Source of the DNA: Lasiosphaeris hirsuta
Lineage: Eukaryota; Ascomycota; Sordariomycetes; Sordariales; Lasiosphaeriaceae
Direction: 5' to 3'
Length of the DNA: 64,000 nt
Assembly (NCBI GenBank): GCA_030549175.1
Contig: JAUKUA010000007.1
Span: 1,984,001 to 2,048,000 of the forward strand
In this document: piece by piece, positions 42,301-54,820 of the stretch
How the letters are laid out: each line of letters begins with the position of its first letter
How positions within the stretch are numbered: the stretch's first letter is position 1
The notes under the pieces: model-generated
Databases searched by the model: none
The model's input: the letters and a program-made list of their open reading frames with translations, nothing else
What the model was told of the DNA's origin: nothing
Program-made: the position numbers and the translations under genes

Positions 42301-43182
42301 TTAGTGACCAGGGTGGCTGCCAGCACGGGAGATAGTCTGGCTAGAGTAGCCAACACCATCGTCCTCCTGCTCGACCTTGACACCCATGTCGAGGTCATGG
42401 AAGGTCTGGCGAGACTTGAGTCTCATGGGGGGACAGTTGTGCCCCATCTGCCAGCGCCAATCGCCCATCATCCGGATCATGGCCCAGGCAAGCTCGCCAC
42501 TGCCACCCCCCTCGAGGACGCGCTGCCAATCGCCAGGGAGAGACAGGCCGATGCGTCTCTTGCTGAAGAGAAAGAACAGGACGAAGACGACTAAGAGGCG
42601 GCGCAGGTTCGAAGTCGGCTCGGTGTGGTCAAAGAGATGCTGGACATCCTCCATGTTGGGGCAGCGCGCCTCCTCGGTCTCCTCGGCATAGTAGTTGTAG
42701 ATGGTGTCTAGGGCGGCGTTGCGCAGGCCAGAGACCTCGAGGGTGTTGCCGAGGATGTACAAGCCAATGCTGTTGGTTGGGAAAGCACAAGTCAGTTTTC
42801 TGTGTTGGGGGTGACGACAAGAGGCGGTATGACGGAGCACTTACAAATCTCTGATGGTAGCTTCCTCGTCAGGAGGGCCAAAGTGGAATCCACGCTGACC
42901 AACGCCATTGCCGAAGGCAGTGCCATACAGCCAGCGAACAAACATCTTGAAGAGCTTGGGGTCGGTTTCCTGGACCTGGATCTCAATGTCGCTGCCAGCC
43001 TGGCCCTCGTCCTCGGCCTGGGAAATCAGGCGGTGGAAGTAGGGCGACATGGCCGTCAGCAAATGGGTGTGAACCGATGTCTTCTCCTGCTCAGGACCGA
43101 CGGAGACCACGACAATGCTGTCCGAGAGCAGTCTAGAGCCGCGCTTGGCGTTAGCCTTCTCCGTGATGGGTATGTCGCTCAT
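42301..43182 (-). CDS. BTB/POZ domain protein
   Basis: Two exons (43182-42845 and 42769-42301; 75-nt intron) give 268 residues. The BTB fold is visible in IVVVSVGPEQEKTSVHTHLL, then YFHRLISQAED and LFKMFVRWLYG, followed by a helical part (LGLYILGNTLEVSGLRNAAL). Ascomycete proteins of this type often have unknown partners; BTB domains dimerise and may link substrates to Cul3 ligases. The C-terminal third is unusual: a hydrophobic run (VVFVLFFLF) then basic and acidic segments. The same general order (VGPE, H..LL...YF, F.LFV.WLY, then NLRRLL) is found in the BTB protein at 54.8-55.6 kb. I started at the ATG at 43182 (context CAACAATG). Confidence 0.75.
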
Positions 43183-43280
43183 TGTTGCGTTTTTTTGGGG
43201 GGGGGAGGTAGTAACTGCAAAGGTAGACAGAGAGAAGGTTGTAGACGTGAAGAAAATGGGAGACGGAGAGAATCCTGGAG

Positions 43281-43408
43281 GTGATGTGGGAAGGCGCAAT
43301 CTGTAACCTTTCAGGACCTCTGCGATCCCGAAAGTAGCGGTTTGGGGTGATGTGAGAAGGCGCGATTTCCTTTCAGACCTCCGCGATCTTGAAAGTAGAG
43401 GTTTGAAG
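43281..43408. repeat. Imperfect tandem duplication, units of 66 and 62 bp
   Basis: The unit starts GTGATGTGRGAAGGCGC and ends near AAAGTAGMGGTTTG. Copy one is 43281-43346, copy two 43347-43408, and a third copy begins at 43409 (GTGATGTGGGGA). It lies about 100 nt upstream of the BTB gene start, in its leader or promoter. Confidence 0.8.
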
Positions 43409-43494
43409 GTGATGTGGGGAAATAGTACGGTTTTTTCCCGTCGAGGAATGTGCGAGATGTGCGAGATGCCGTGTGGAATGCCCCGCTTGGTCTC

Positions 43495-43716
43495 TTACCT
43501 GTCGTTATTGCTGGTCGAATAATAAGCGGAGTAGTCTTCCTGGTCGGCGTCGTCGGCCGACGACGCCATCGCCATCATGTGGGGGCGGGCTGGGGTGGAC
43601 ATCACCATGGGCACCGGGTCCTCAATCAGCACGATGGGTTCGGCAGGCACTCCACCACGTGAAGGTGTGCGCTGAATTGTCGAGCGGCTGCGGCCGCGGC
43701 CACGGTACATGTCCAT
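43495..43716 (-). CDS. Short open frame upstream of the BTB gene; possible separate exon
   Basis: An ATG at 43716 opens 73 codons with RGRGRSRS, an acidic Pro-rich middle and the end YSAYYSTSNNDR, which coincides with a good donor (CAGGTAAGA at about 43501). It lies in the same orientation directly upstream of the BTB gene and might be an alternative first exon of it, but I found no acceptor that joins it in frame with MSDIPITEK. No family likeness. Confidence 0.35.
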   Translation of the reverse strand: MDMYRGRGRSRSTIQRTPSRGGVPAEPIVLIEDPVPMVMSTPARPHMMAMASSADDADQEDYSAYYSTSNNDR

Positions 43717-46700
43717 TGTTGCGGTTGTGGTGATGTCTAAAGATAGTGTTGTGGTAGGGCCCGGTGCAGAGTGGCGGAGGAAGGGCGGAAGGATGGCGGG
43801 GGGAGAGGGAGGAAGTTAAAAAGAGGAAAAGTCTCGGTAGGGGCGGTATTTATGGGTGCCCCAAACCAACTCCTCGGCGGTTGCAAGTGGGAGCTAGGAA
43901 AAAGCTCGGGAACGGGCGGGCTTTACATGTTCAGTGAACGGAGTCCTCGTTCTTAAGAAGTGGAGGAAGTGAGAGGAAGCCAAGGGAAGGAACGAACCTG
44001 AAAACGCTGGGAGAGTGGCGGAATCTCAAACGGAGTCCTTGGTGGTTGGAAGCAGAAGCAAACCCCTCTCCAGTTATATCTTCCCTCTATTCATGATGAA
44101 ACCCAGCATGTTAACTAACAGGCTTTTAATATGCTGTTGACATTAAGAGATGCCGGTTTCTCTATGTGAAAGCTGAAACCGGCAAACCATATGTGTTGGT
44201 CACATAACCTATTCATCTCAGTGTGACAAAATGTACAAAGATACTCCTATTCTAGGCATCACTTGGAGTTGTGACCGTCGGAAAAGAGACTATGTTAAGC
44301 CTCTCAGCATTGAGACGGTTGTGTTGAGGCAACTCTGTCGGTATGGAAAAGAGCTATCCTGTCACAAGGACTTGACGTAGGCTATGTAACCTAGGGCTTT
44401 TGCAGATAGGTGTCAGGTAGGATGCCCCTATTCTTTCAGAAAAGAGTGCCCCCCTGTCTAGGGTACTCTTATGCACTGTGACTCACAGTCTTTGCTATGA
44501 GGATGGGCTTGGATTTAAGAGTACTTCCATTTCGGGGAAAAAAAGAGGTCTTGGCTTTTACACCGGATTGTATGGTGAAAGCAGCGTACCTTCTGTGTGT
44601 ACTCGATTAACGTCTAGGCCGAAGTGGCCACTCTGGACCAGTAGCGAGATATCTCAAGATACCTGTGTAAGGATGTTTTGGGCTGGAACCCATGTTCAAA
44701 GCACTACCCATCCAACAAACCACGCCAGAAGGCTTCGCGAGAACCAAAGGATTTCATGACAAATCTCCCCGCCCTAGCTCTAGTCCTTGGGCCGATAGAG
44801 TATCTTAACCAACACCTCCGTCCTTTATTCTACCTGGATTTCCGCGCTTCGTCTCTCTCATCAGCAACCCCGAGGCTTCCCACGCCACCATGTTCACCCG
44901 CACTTCAGAGCGCTCTCAAGATTAGGCCGAATAAAAAGAATTGAATGGAAAAACGCCCGGCCGTGTAATTCGGGTCAAGAACCACTCGAGGTGGTTTTGT
45001 TGGGTCATTTTGCCACGTAGGCGATTGCTCTCTGGTGGTTACCGCCCTCCTAGCGTTCTGCCTGAGTGGCCATACGGCTTGCTCGTCGTGTTATTTCATT
45101 CTAGAAAACGCGGCGTGGCATCCTGGCAATCGTTCAGGTCGTTCGTTCCCAGGGCCTAAGCCCGCCTGTAGGTTGTGCGCGCCATTGTATTTCGCTCTTT
45201 CGAGAGTCTTCCGTGATATTGGACAAGAAGAAACGACACGGCTCGAATATCTTCCCAGGTTTGCCGGCACCTACGCTATGTCGGCATGACGGTTGCTTGG
45301 AAAACAAAGCCAGAGCAGTACAATTGAACCGACACGTTCATAAACACTTCTGCGTGAACCATGCACAGGAATGGCTTTCGGTGGGCCATGTTGTGAGACA
45401 AGTAACATCATAGATTGCTCGAGTCACACATGAGGTGAATGGAAAGGCAGCGCGAATCTGCAAGAGCCTGGCAATAAAAAAACAAGAGGAGATGGCAGTG
45501 ATGTAGACACCAGGGCAGAATGGTCAAGTCTTGAGCATGTATCGTCTGCACTTGGAGATAAATACATTCTGCTCAATGACCACCTGTGAACAAAATAAAG
45601 CATAATACTTGGAGATTGACACTCTAGAAGCGTTTGATGGTTGTTGTCTTCTCGTTACACCGCTGTTGTTAGAATAGGGGTAAGTCAACAAACCCTGCAA
45701 CATTGTCCTAACCGATTGCATCACACCGCCACAAGCCCCTGCTTTGTAGACTTCATTGCATTCGGAACGCATCTTGCCCATGGAAGACTCAAGAACCCCT
45801 TAGTCTGCAGGTGAATTCTAACAGCTTTTTGAAGAAAGCAATTGGCTTGACCCAGTCTTCTCCACATCAGGGGCATCAAGCCAAGGTAGGTAGATCGACA
45901 CAATCGCTCTATGCGTATACAATTCATCTAGAAAGGGGTGAGTTTTGTGCAAGTCAGTGTCCCGCGAGGTCAGTGTCCCGCGAGGTCCTTAGGTTGGCAG
46001 ACATGCTTGATGTCTTCGCACTGCCTTGTCTTTGGTGGGGTCTCCCTCCAATGTGGACACAATAAGCAGAAGGCACGGCTAAAACTTTGGAGTCCTAATA
46101 TACCCACTAAAGCATCTGCGTACCACCCATGTCTTTCGCGCGAATACATTGATTGTCGGCGTCATCTTCACACTTGGGTTCGGCGGGATTACTCAGTAGC
46201 CATATCACAAGTTGCAGAGTGCGGCAAAAGTGAGTGAAGAGGCGTATTATTCCGCCTTGATTTGATTCCCGTGATCACAGCATTTCGTATCTTGGCATAC
46301 ACACGCCGGGTTTGTCGACGCGACAAAGCTCTGAGAGCGTACTTGAAACAGTACACCACAACATCAAACACGCCTGCTCCCGCTCCCAATTCCGATGCTT
46401 TGCCAAACCCGAACCAGCCCAAAAAGATACGACAAAATATCTTCAATAGAACCAGGAACCGTGTTCCTCCACACCAGCCAGATCCGAGATGCAATCCTTG
46501 AAGAAAAATAAAATATCCCAGTCCAAAAACGGAGGTGGGCCGAACGTGCAGCAACCACCATCGCCATGATACAACGAAGCCAATAAAACATAACAAAAGC
46601 AGATGAGCCAACTCCCCGCCCCGGTCCGGAATTCCCAGCTTTGCGATAGACATTCCCCAGACACAAAAACCACATTGTCTTTGCCAACCAGCCGCCCCCA

Positions 46701-47485
46701 CCCCCAAAAAGATTCGCCTATGTAGCCCGCCAAAAGATCGAGAACACCAAGGTTGCAAAAGCCGCCCCTTTCCCCACAACGCTTCAAAACCCTCGTCGAA
46801 CTCGCTCTATATGTCAATATTCTTTTCTTCGATGAAACTCGTTGACCCGTGACCGTTATGACTTTTTATCATGTGCTTGAAGTCGCCGCTTCTTTCTGTG
46901 ACGATGACGAAAAACACCAGAACCCCCAGTTGTATGGTATCGAAAAAAGATTGAGCAAAAAAAACCGAAGAACTCCGCCGTGAGACACCGATGCAAAATA
47001 GTGGTTAGGGGAGCAATGCCAAAACCACCCGCGGGAAAAAAAGAACGCCCATTTGTTTTGCTTCAAAACAGCCCTCATCTTTCGAGGTCGGAACACCGCA
47101 CCGCATGTTTTTGATATTCGAAAACAAACAATAGCGAACAGGTATCGATCATCTTCCATCGCGCCATCCGAAAATGTCAAATTTTCGCATTCGAAACAAG
47201 GAGCCTTATATCGATTAAAGGATGTTTGTACAGGTTGGGCATCGAGAGAGTTGCCAAGAAAGTCGAGGATTTAGTCGACCTCGGAATCGTTGTCGGCCCT
47301 GCCTGCCGGAGGAGAAAAAGGGATCGATGTCTGCTAGGTTGTAGTCGGTGCCCGCCAAGATGAACAGCTGCATGAAATAAAGCAAATGTGCAGTAATTTT
47401 ACAGTCCAATTGCAACGACGACGACGACGGTTTAGTTCAGTGGCTCAGTCTCGTCTGGCGTCACAGAAGCGAGACTGCGAGCCAC
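43717..47485. other. Gene-poor stretch of 3.8 kb
   Basis: No coding frame with family likeness and no transposon domain was found. It holds a 9-bp inverted repeat at 44152-44183 and a 16-bp direct repeat at 45955-45986 (unit CAGTGTCCCGCGAGGT). The base composition is less GC-rich than in genes. It could be old mobile-element debris or long untranslated and regulatory DNA; nothing decides between these. Confidence 0.4.
44152..44183. repeat. Inverted repeat, 9-bp arms and 14-nt loop
   Basis: GCCGGTTTC (44152-44160) is matched by GAAACCGGC (44175-44183). The arms are perfect. No gene is near, so it does not look like a transcript terminator. Confidence 0.6.
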
Positions 47486-48168
47486 TTACCACCGTCGGCC
47501 GATAGCGTGCGGCTGCATCCTGGCGGGTGAGACTGATGGTGGGGGGCTAGACATTGAGATGCCCGTAGCAGGGTTGATGATGGGGATGGCATTACGGGCG
47601 CGTGTGGCAGATGGTTGGTGGAGCTTTAGAGAAGACTGCTGACTTTGATACGTCGGAGGTACAAAAGGGGGCGATGACGAGTTGAGAGAGAACGACGGCG
47701 CAATGGGTTGTTGTGTCGGTGAGCCTTGAGGTGAGTTGCTTGCCAATGATGACCGTTCCGAAGAAGAGCTGTGTATGGACACGAGCTTCAAGGGCAAGAT
47801 GTCAGCCTGGGGGTCCTCAAACTCAAAGGCCGTCCACGTCTACCGCTCCATAGGGTCCGGCCTGGTTGGTTTGTTCATGGATAACTCACATCGCTCTCGG
47901 TCAAGAGACCAGGGCAGAATTCCATATCATCCTCAAGGTCGAAGGACCGCCCTGCCTCGAATTTCATTCGGTAGCTGGCAACCGACACCGACTCGTTGAG
48001 TTCCTTCATGCTCCTGACGCCGCGAAATTGCTTGTGAGCGTTTTGCGAGACCGATAACCTTGGCGCTCTCCGATTTCGGCCGCCGTGGTGGCTGTGAGAG
48101 ACACCGGGCGCTGTCGCAGGTGTTGGATGCTGCTGGTGAGCATTGTAATGTTGGTAGTACGCAGACAT
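47486..48168 (-). CDS. Uncharacterised Ser/Pro-rich protein
   Basis: Two exons (48168-47890 and 47839-47486; 50-nt intron) give 210 residues. It starts MSAYYQHYNAHQQHP, contains a basic patch (GRNRRAPRLSVSQ), then a well-kept-looking block (QFRGVRSMKELNESVSVASY, FEAGRSFDLEDDMEFCPGLL) and a low-complexity tail of Ser, Pro and Gln (SSSSERSSLASNSPQGSP). The block has the character of a conserved fungal domain, but I cannot name it. The stop lies within a GTAAGT, so a further intron with a last exon near 47340-47403 is possible; that joining would add only about ten residues. Upstream lies the longest gene-free region in the window, so its regulatory region may be large. Confidence 0.6.
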
Positions 48169-51100
48169 TATGATTGGCGAGAAGATTACGCTTGATGCTA
48201 GGAGGGCGAAGTCGCTTTGGTGGGTGGACAAGTCCGGCTCAGAACGGGGAACTCGGGGGTGGTCGACAGCGTGCTTTATGTGGGCGGGCCAAGTTTGCGG
48301 ACTCCGACTCAGCTTTTGAAACAACAACAATGAAACGTAGCCGAGGGGGGGTGACTGTCGAAGAGGACTCGATGTTCAGAGCTTGGGTGCAAAAGGCGAG
48401 GATGGTTCGTTTAGTTTATTTACGGCGGAGAGAGGAAATGCGGAGGTCGTCGCGACTGTTTAGGTCCTTGGGCAGGAGAGCTTGTGGGCGAGGTTGGTGG
48501 GATGGGGTACGGGATGATAGGGAAGAAGTAGGAAAGAGGCGAAGTGAGAGGGACAGGAGAGCAATCGGAGCAGGCAAAGTGGTGGACAGCGATGAAATGG
48601 AGCGAAATGGAGGGTGGCTCGTGTGTGGATGGGCGGATGGGGGGCGCTACCAAGGGTCTAATGCAAGAGAGAGGCAGGACCCCCAGACACACACTCACGA
48701 GCGAGAGGCATGGCCACTCTGCTGCAGGCCGGGTGGCAAGACCAGCGTCAAAGAGTGGGTCTTTCCCGGATGCGATTGGGCGGCATATCTGGATCTAGGC
48801 GGAAACCGGACTAGTGTGCTGGGCTGGTTGTCGCCATGTAATTTTGGCCTTCCAACGGATCCACCGCACCCAGTGCCGCAAACGGTGTTGACGGTGTTGC
48901 CTCTTGCTTGGTCAGATTTGTGCAAGACAATGGATGCATAGCGACCACACCCGATGCGAGCTGGTGTCCCCTGCTCTCATTGCCCTCCCTCTCATTTGTC
49001 ACCCGACGTGGCCCGATGATGGGCCTGGTTTTTTTTCTTTCTTCGTGCCCTCTTGCTCCATCGCTACGGGGGCATCTTGTTGATTTTGACAGCGGCGAGC
49101 GCACACAGTCCATCCAGGGCTTTACCAAAGCTTCCGACCTGACCGGTTTCTTTTCTTCGGCCCGGTGGCTTAGTCTCTAGGGCCAGCTGCTAGTATTGTT
49201 GCGAACGTGCAAGTGCCCGTTCGATTTGGGTCTCGAGCTACTGCGCGACGAACCAAAAAGCGAGCCCTCCGTGAAACGGCTCGCTCTGGGGAACCCTGGA
49301 AGGTCGTCTGGTCGAGAGATTCTGGCGCTTTGCGCACGCAGACACGGTGCTGTTCTCGGCAAACCTGCTCCCTTGGGTTGCTGAAACTGCGAAACTGACG
49401 CTCGTAGGCGCAATAGCACTGGTCTAGGTTTTGTCCCGTTATTGCGCTTCTGCAGGCGGTTCAGATTGCATAATTAAGTGCAGGGCAGTGGCCTGAATGC
49501 CTGAATGGAGCATCAGCAGATCCATCCGCTCCAGCCTTGTGGCGAGGGCACACCCCCGTCAGCACCGCTTTGACTGGCTGCCACGACGGAGCGACGGTAA
49601 AACACCGCGAGACCTTTCCAGACCCCCCCGACAGACCGTGGGGAGGGGTGATGTTGTTCACCACAGCGAACCCGGTCTTTTGTGCATGCGATCCCATGCG
49701 ACAAGTGCGGTCGCACCGACGGACGCAGGTCACCAGCTGTGGCTGGTTCGACGCTCGACGTTCGAGATGCCGCCCAGTGTTCCTTCGCTCCTCGAGACAG
49801 TGCATCTTGTGGCTCCCCAACTTTGGCCACGCTTTCCAAACTTTCGCTGTCCTGCACTAACAACGCTCCTAAGGAGCCAAGGGATGGGTGCCTGGGTGCC
49901 TGGGTGCCTGGCTCCCTGAGTGTACCCTCAGGGCCCGGGGCCCGTTCTAACCATCCTGGCGTGCTGCCGTGCTGAAGCCTCGTCAGAACCGTCCCACGTT
50001 TGCCTGTTATTGAGGGGAAATGGTGGGGAGACGAGTCCGGATAGTCAACGGCTCTCGCCACTGATTGGCGTCTGTGACGCCTGTGACGCCGGTGGACGAC
50101 TGCCATCCCAACATTCCAGGCTCACTTCGCCTCACTCTTTGGCTGCTCACCCTCGCAACATCCCAATGACATTTTGCCCCTTCAGCCCGGCCTGCATACA
50201 ATACCAAATTACAAGCACGGCATTCTAGGAACGACTGCTTGACAGCCAGCCAGTTCTGCCAGCCATCCAGGCCCGGACGGGACTGGTTGCTGACTCCGCC
50301 TTCGAGCTGCAGCAGTCTTCTCATTAACTTGACGACTGGCTGAGGACGGGTCATTGGTTGCGCCAGCAGCCGCCTTGTGCGCCCAGCGACGCATGACGAC
50401 GAAGGTGATTTATCTCCGGCGTGACCCTCGCTGGACACAACCCACCCGACGACAGGATCTCCCGTTCGTCTGTCCGGTCCCGCGCTTCAAGGGCTCTCAG
50501 CGACAGAATTGGGATTCAGCCGGATGTGGGAAGCGCATGACGATTTGAAGTTGATGATACCCAACTACCCGCCGGGTTCGCTGTAGCTACGTTTGATCTA
50601 GCTCGAGTCAAGTTGCTCTCTTTCACTGAGCCTGCAGAGCGCCAAAGAAGGAAATGGAGAGACTAAGATTCAGGCCACCGAGGGACGAAAACACGAGACC
50701 CGACGACCTGAACCCCCCCCCCCCCCTGTTTTCCAGGCGGGGTAACGAAAGGGGCAGCAGAATCTGACCTCCATTCCATGGAATCCAATTGCATCACTGC
50801 CTATGTCCCTTTTACCCTCGGCCGCCGCTGTTTCCTTTGTTGGAAGGTCGATAGTACGCGATTCGAGGAGCAGCCCCAAGATTCGCTTTCGATCATGGCA
50901 AACAGCCCATTTGTCCAACACGAAATTCCATCTTTCTGTAACCAATTCAGCCATCCGTCATCGCTCTCAAGAGAGGGGGGAAAGGCTGGCGGGCTGGGCG
51001 ATTGGCGAATAGCGTTTCATCGGCCTCAGACGCTTGGAGCGGGGCGGAAAGGGACAAGCTATTTTAGTACTCATTGCGAGCCGATGGGGAGATTGTCTGC

Positions 51101-51681
51101 GAAGATCTGGGTATCCAGTCCAGGGAATGTGAACGAATACTGGCCGTGTGTGCACTTGGTATACTGCGTGCTAGAAATGTGAGAGGGCAGAAAGTATACC
51201 ACCCTTCTGTTTGTGCACATTTCAGATTCCCCGTGGGAGCAGGAAACGTTCCCCTGAAACTCGATTACCCTCACAGCCTTGCACGGGTGTTTGATGCGAG
51301 GGGCCCCTTCACCCTACACCCGGAGGGGCTCTTTGGGGAGGTGGGGCCCTGAAGGTCCTCAATGCGCTACGCCAGGACGAGCATCGCCAGATTGTCGCCC
51401 GCTGTCAACCGGTTCAGGGTCAATGCATCTCCCGCCGAAACGGGTTGCACCGAGTTCCATCAGATGGGCATGCCATAGGCCGAACCCAGTGGTGCACCTG
51501 GTCAGCAGGAGCGAGCACAGAAGATCTCGTCGTCTCGAACAATAATTCGTCGGTCTTATAGACAAGTGATAGCCCGGGGGTAGGAAGCTGCACGGAGCGG
51601 CATTTCAATAAACCTGAATGCTCAGCTGTGCTGCCAGGCACAGTTGTCCAAGACCAGTTGCAGAAGTCGGGATATGGTTTT

Positions 51682-51712
<31 letters not shown>

Positions 51713-54700
51713 CTGTAGGAATAGGGATTACAGTGTTGGAGCTGTGGTCCTCGAGTCATGGCTGTTTGCGCACTGTGAGGTATCTCGACAAAGGCCGATC
51801 CTTTTTCCTCTTGTTCCTTGCTCTGTGTCCCGTTGCCCTCGTTCTCCGTCGAGGATGGAGGGTGGGTGTGTGGCCAGTGCTTTCTTTCAATGGGCCTGGG
51901 CGCCCTTAGTAGCCCACATACACACACGGGCCCTTCGGTGGCTTGAGCGTCCAAGATCCAAAAACTGCAGCCAATGGGGTTTTGGCACCATTTCGAGCAT
52001 TGCATTTTCACACTGCCACACCGCTTCTTTTCTTCTGCTTCCCACGCTTCCCTGCCCGGCAGCCGGTGATGGATGGTGGGGGGGAAATTCGGATCGCAAG
52101 TCGGCTCGCAAGCGTGCGAGCAAAAGGCTTGGACGTCGGGAGGTCGCCGAGCAGCTACGCCGCGCCCGCAGATTCCAGCTTGATCTTATCTTATTTCGGT
52201 TTTGCCCCCCAGAGGCATGGGGGAGTGTTGGTTTTGCTGCTCCGCCTGGCTGCCGGCCTGCTGCGACACCACACGGCTAGCGCACAGCAGTCTGTGGTGT
52301 TTTTTTGTTGTTGTGCGACAGCGTCGCCGGTGGGGAACAGAGACATGCATGATCGAGAACGAGTTTCGCTGCAAGTGCTGTCTGTGATTCTCGCCTGTCG
52401 AGTTAGGCCACGTTCATCATCCCTTGGACGGCTGCTATCGAATGAATTATCGCACGATAAGTGCATACTCTACCGTCCTCCCTCCCACGTTTTGACTTTT
52501 TATCGAGAATATACCAGAGCTGCCTCTCTATCTCTCTCTTGGCTGCGGAGCACGGAGTTATGTACCGTACCCAACCTAGCATTTAGTTCGTGCATGCGTT
52601 GCGACTACACTATCTATCTAACGCGCCATGCAACCAAGATTTGGAGTTCTTCGGGTAAGGTCTTGGTGGACATGATGATATTGCCGTTGGGAAAAAGATG
52701 GGATGGAGGCCTGCAAGGCGGCCAGGCAGCCAAGCAGGCCAGGGGCACGACTGCCTAAGGCAGATATAGAGAGGTTTGAAGTAATGCATTGCAGAAGGCG
52801 GGCCTGTGACGAGATGGGGCGTCAAAACGGATAGATGCCGGGCGTCCTTTGGAGTTTCGGTGTTTGGGTTTGTTTGGACTGCGTAAAACAGGCCAGTGAG
52901 TATGGACTGAGTGAGGGTTCCAACAAGCCCAGTGTATGGGCTGCCTGCATACGGTTTTACCTACCAGGTGCCCGTCGGTGGGCTGTCCGACGTTTCTCCG
53001 TGGCAGGCAGACGGGAAGGCAGAACGGTGGCACACACAGTTGTTGTGCGATTCAGGCCTGGTAACCTGACGGCGGGACGCAGCCCAGAACTGACCGACAG
53101 TTGCGGCGCTCGGGTGTGCCGAAGGTCGTGTCCTCGGTTTACACTGCGCTTCGCTTGTGCGGTGTGCCGAGCGAAAGCAGGAAATGCCCAATTCGTGGCT
53201 TTTAGGGGGTTTTCTTCTTGGATCGCGGACCGATTAAAGCCAGGCCACGAGAAAGGTCGTCACAGCCCAACAGAACTGCGAACAGGTGCCCCGCGGGTTG
53301 TGTCGGTCTCAGTCGCCCCCCGTGTCACTACCATAAAGCCTCTTCTTTGCGCCCTCTTGGGTCTCGGCGAACTGTCTTGGTCGGGGGGGGGAGGGGGGTC
53401 CCTGGTTGGGTCCTTTCAGGGTCAAAATCCGGGTTCGCCTGAGTCTGGTCAAACCTTCGGGTCGCCAGGTCTGGTTCGGGGATTGCTGGGACAGCGTAGC
53501 GTAGCACGACCCAACTTTTAGACCAGACGAAAGGGAAGGGGGCTGTCTATCGCAAAAAAGGCCATCAGCTGGACCGGAAGCGACCTGTAAGAGCCCTTGT
53601 CACGAGACCATGGGATCCGGCCCTCATCTGTGCGTCTGCGCGCACCGCAGCTTGGGTCAGTCAAATAGCCGGGCGCCGGACGACCAGCCCGCTTTTCCGG
53701 TTGGTCGGCCCCGAAGACCAGAGGCCCTGGTGGGGCCGGGCCGGGAGATCGATGTGATGGGGCCATGCACGTCGCCGGCGGCGCGTCACAGCGGCCACAT
53801 GACGATGCCATCTACCCCCCATCTTGTACGCCACGGCCCCCTGTTTGTCTCGGTATTTAACGGTGCAACCGAAGACGGCTGGTTGCATACGTAAAAACTA
53901 GCTCTTTTCGACTTGTCGTGATTAAAGTCCTTGCCGTCTTCGAGGGTGCCGGAAATACGATCGCGGCCGTCGTTGGGGGTTGGAATGAGATGAGGGATCT
54001 TGTGCAACTTTCTGGATCGGTCTAATCGATCGCTCACGTTTTAGACGTTGTTTACTCCTAATGTAGACAATGTAGACACAAACCCCGATATTCGCCGATC
54101 AGTACTTGGTGCTAATTCCTTGCCTGCCTGTGAGAGTCAGAAAACCTCCCTGATCGGGCTGGTTGCCAGATTTGGACCAAGGAACGTAGTCCCGAGTTTC
54201 TCACAACATGCATGTATATGCGTTACCAAAGCACAATTCTCTCAGGCTTGATATGTGTGCATGGTGGACTACTAGAGCGGAGACAGTATTCCCACCCAGT
54301 CTCTATTGTGGCTTGGTATTATGAGGGAGGATGAGAGATGGCATCTTTGTTCCCTTTTGAGTCGCATGGTAAGACATCGCGGAATGTTTGGCAAGTTATC
54401 TGATCATCCACTACTGAACAGCTACTGCCTAGGTAGGGGCCTGAGTTTTCCTCGTCGAATTTGATGGACCTTCGGTGGCACGAACCCTTTGTCGATAGAG
54501 TAAACTCCACCGTCAACTGACCTTGCTCCTCTGATGATGCTGCCATCCCGGTCCAAGAGACCCCGACCCCCAAATGAGCTGTTGCTACGCGTGGACTGAA
54601 CCTCAAACACCACCTCGATTCTCGCCTCTCTTGGACTAAGCCCCATGCCAATACTTCCCTCTTCAGAAGCCATTTCGGAAACATACTTCCCCTTAGCAGA

Positions 54701-54820
54701 CATTCCTTCGTCAATGACTGATATGTTCGCCAGATCAAGTGCCAAGTGCTCCTCCCTCAAATCCATTACATCTTCAGTCCATCCCGACGCCAGCCAAGCA
54801 AGGCCCTCGGCCTGGCAGGT
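48169..54820. other. Gene desert of 6.6 kb, GC-rich
   Basis: Many frames are open here because the DNA is GC-rich, but none has a recognisable domain, steady codon bias or splice-supported structure. Homopolymer runs are frequent: C14 (50713-50726), T14-G21 (51678-51712), and shorter G runs near 53385. A GGGTGCCT repeat lies at about 49886-49912. It lies between the divergently placed promoter of the gene at 48168 and the 3' end of the second BTB gene. Confidence 0.45.
51678..51712. repeat. T14-G21 homopolymer junction
   Basis: Fourteen T (51678-51691) are followed by 21 G (51692-51712). The G run could form G-quadruplexes. Exact run lengths in raw assemblies are uncertain. Confidence 0.85.

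Noticed and set aside
46189..46779. 196-codon minus-strand frame with many Trp, Phe and Gly
   Set aside because: Starts and ends without context, composition unlike real membrane proteins in the window, and no splice logic.
43717..47485. Degenerate retrotransposon or LTR
   Set aside because: No paired terminal repeats, no polymerase or integrase-like reading in any frame, and no target-site duplication could be found by eye.
48174..48941. 255-codon plus-strand frame
   Set aside because: Arg/Gly/Trp-rich translation typical of a chance frame in GC-rich DNA; lies in the promoter of the gene at 48168.
51943..52758. 271-codon plus-strand frame in the gene desert
   Set aside because: Composition is random-like, with no domain, no steady codon bias and overlapping frames on both strands.
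52835..53521. 228-codon plus-strand frame
   Set aside because: No recognisable motif and Arg/Gly/Ser-biased, as expected for GC-rich non-coding DNA.
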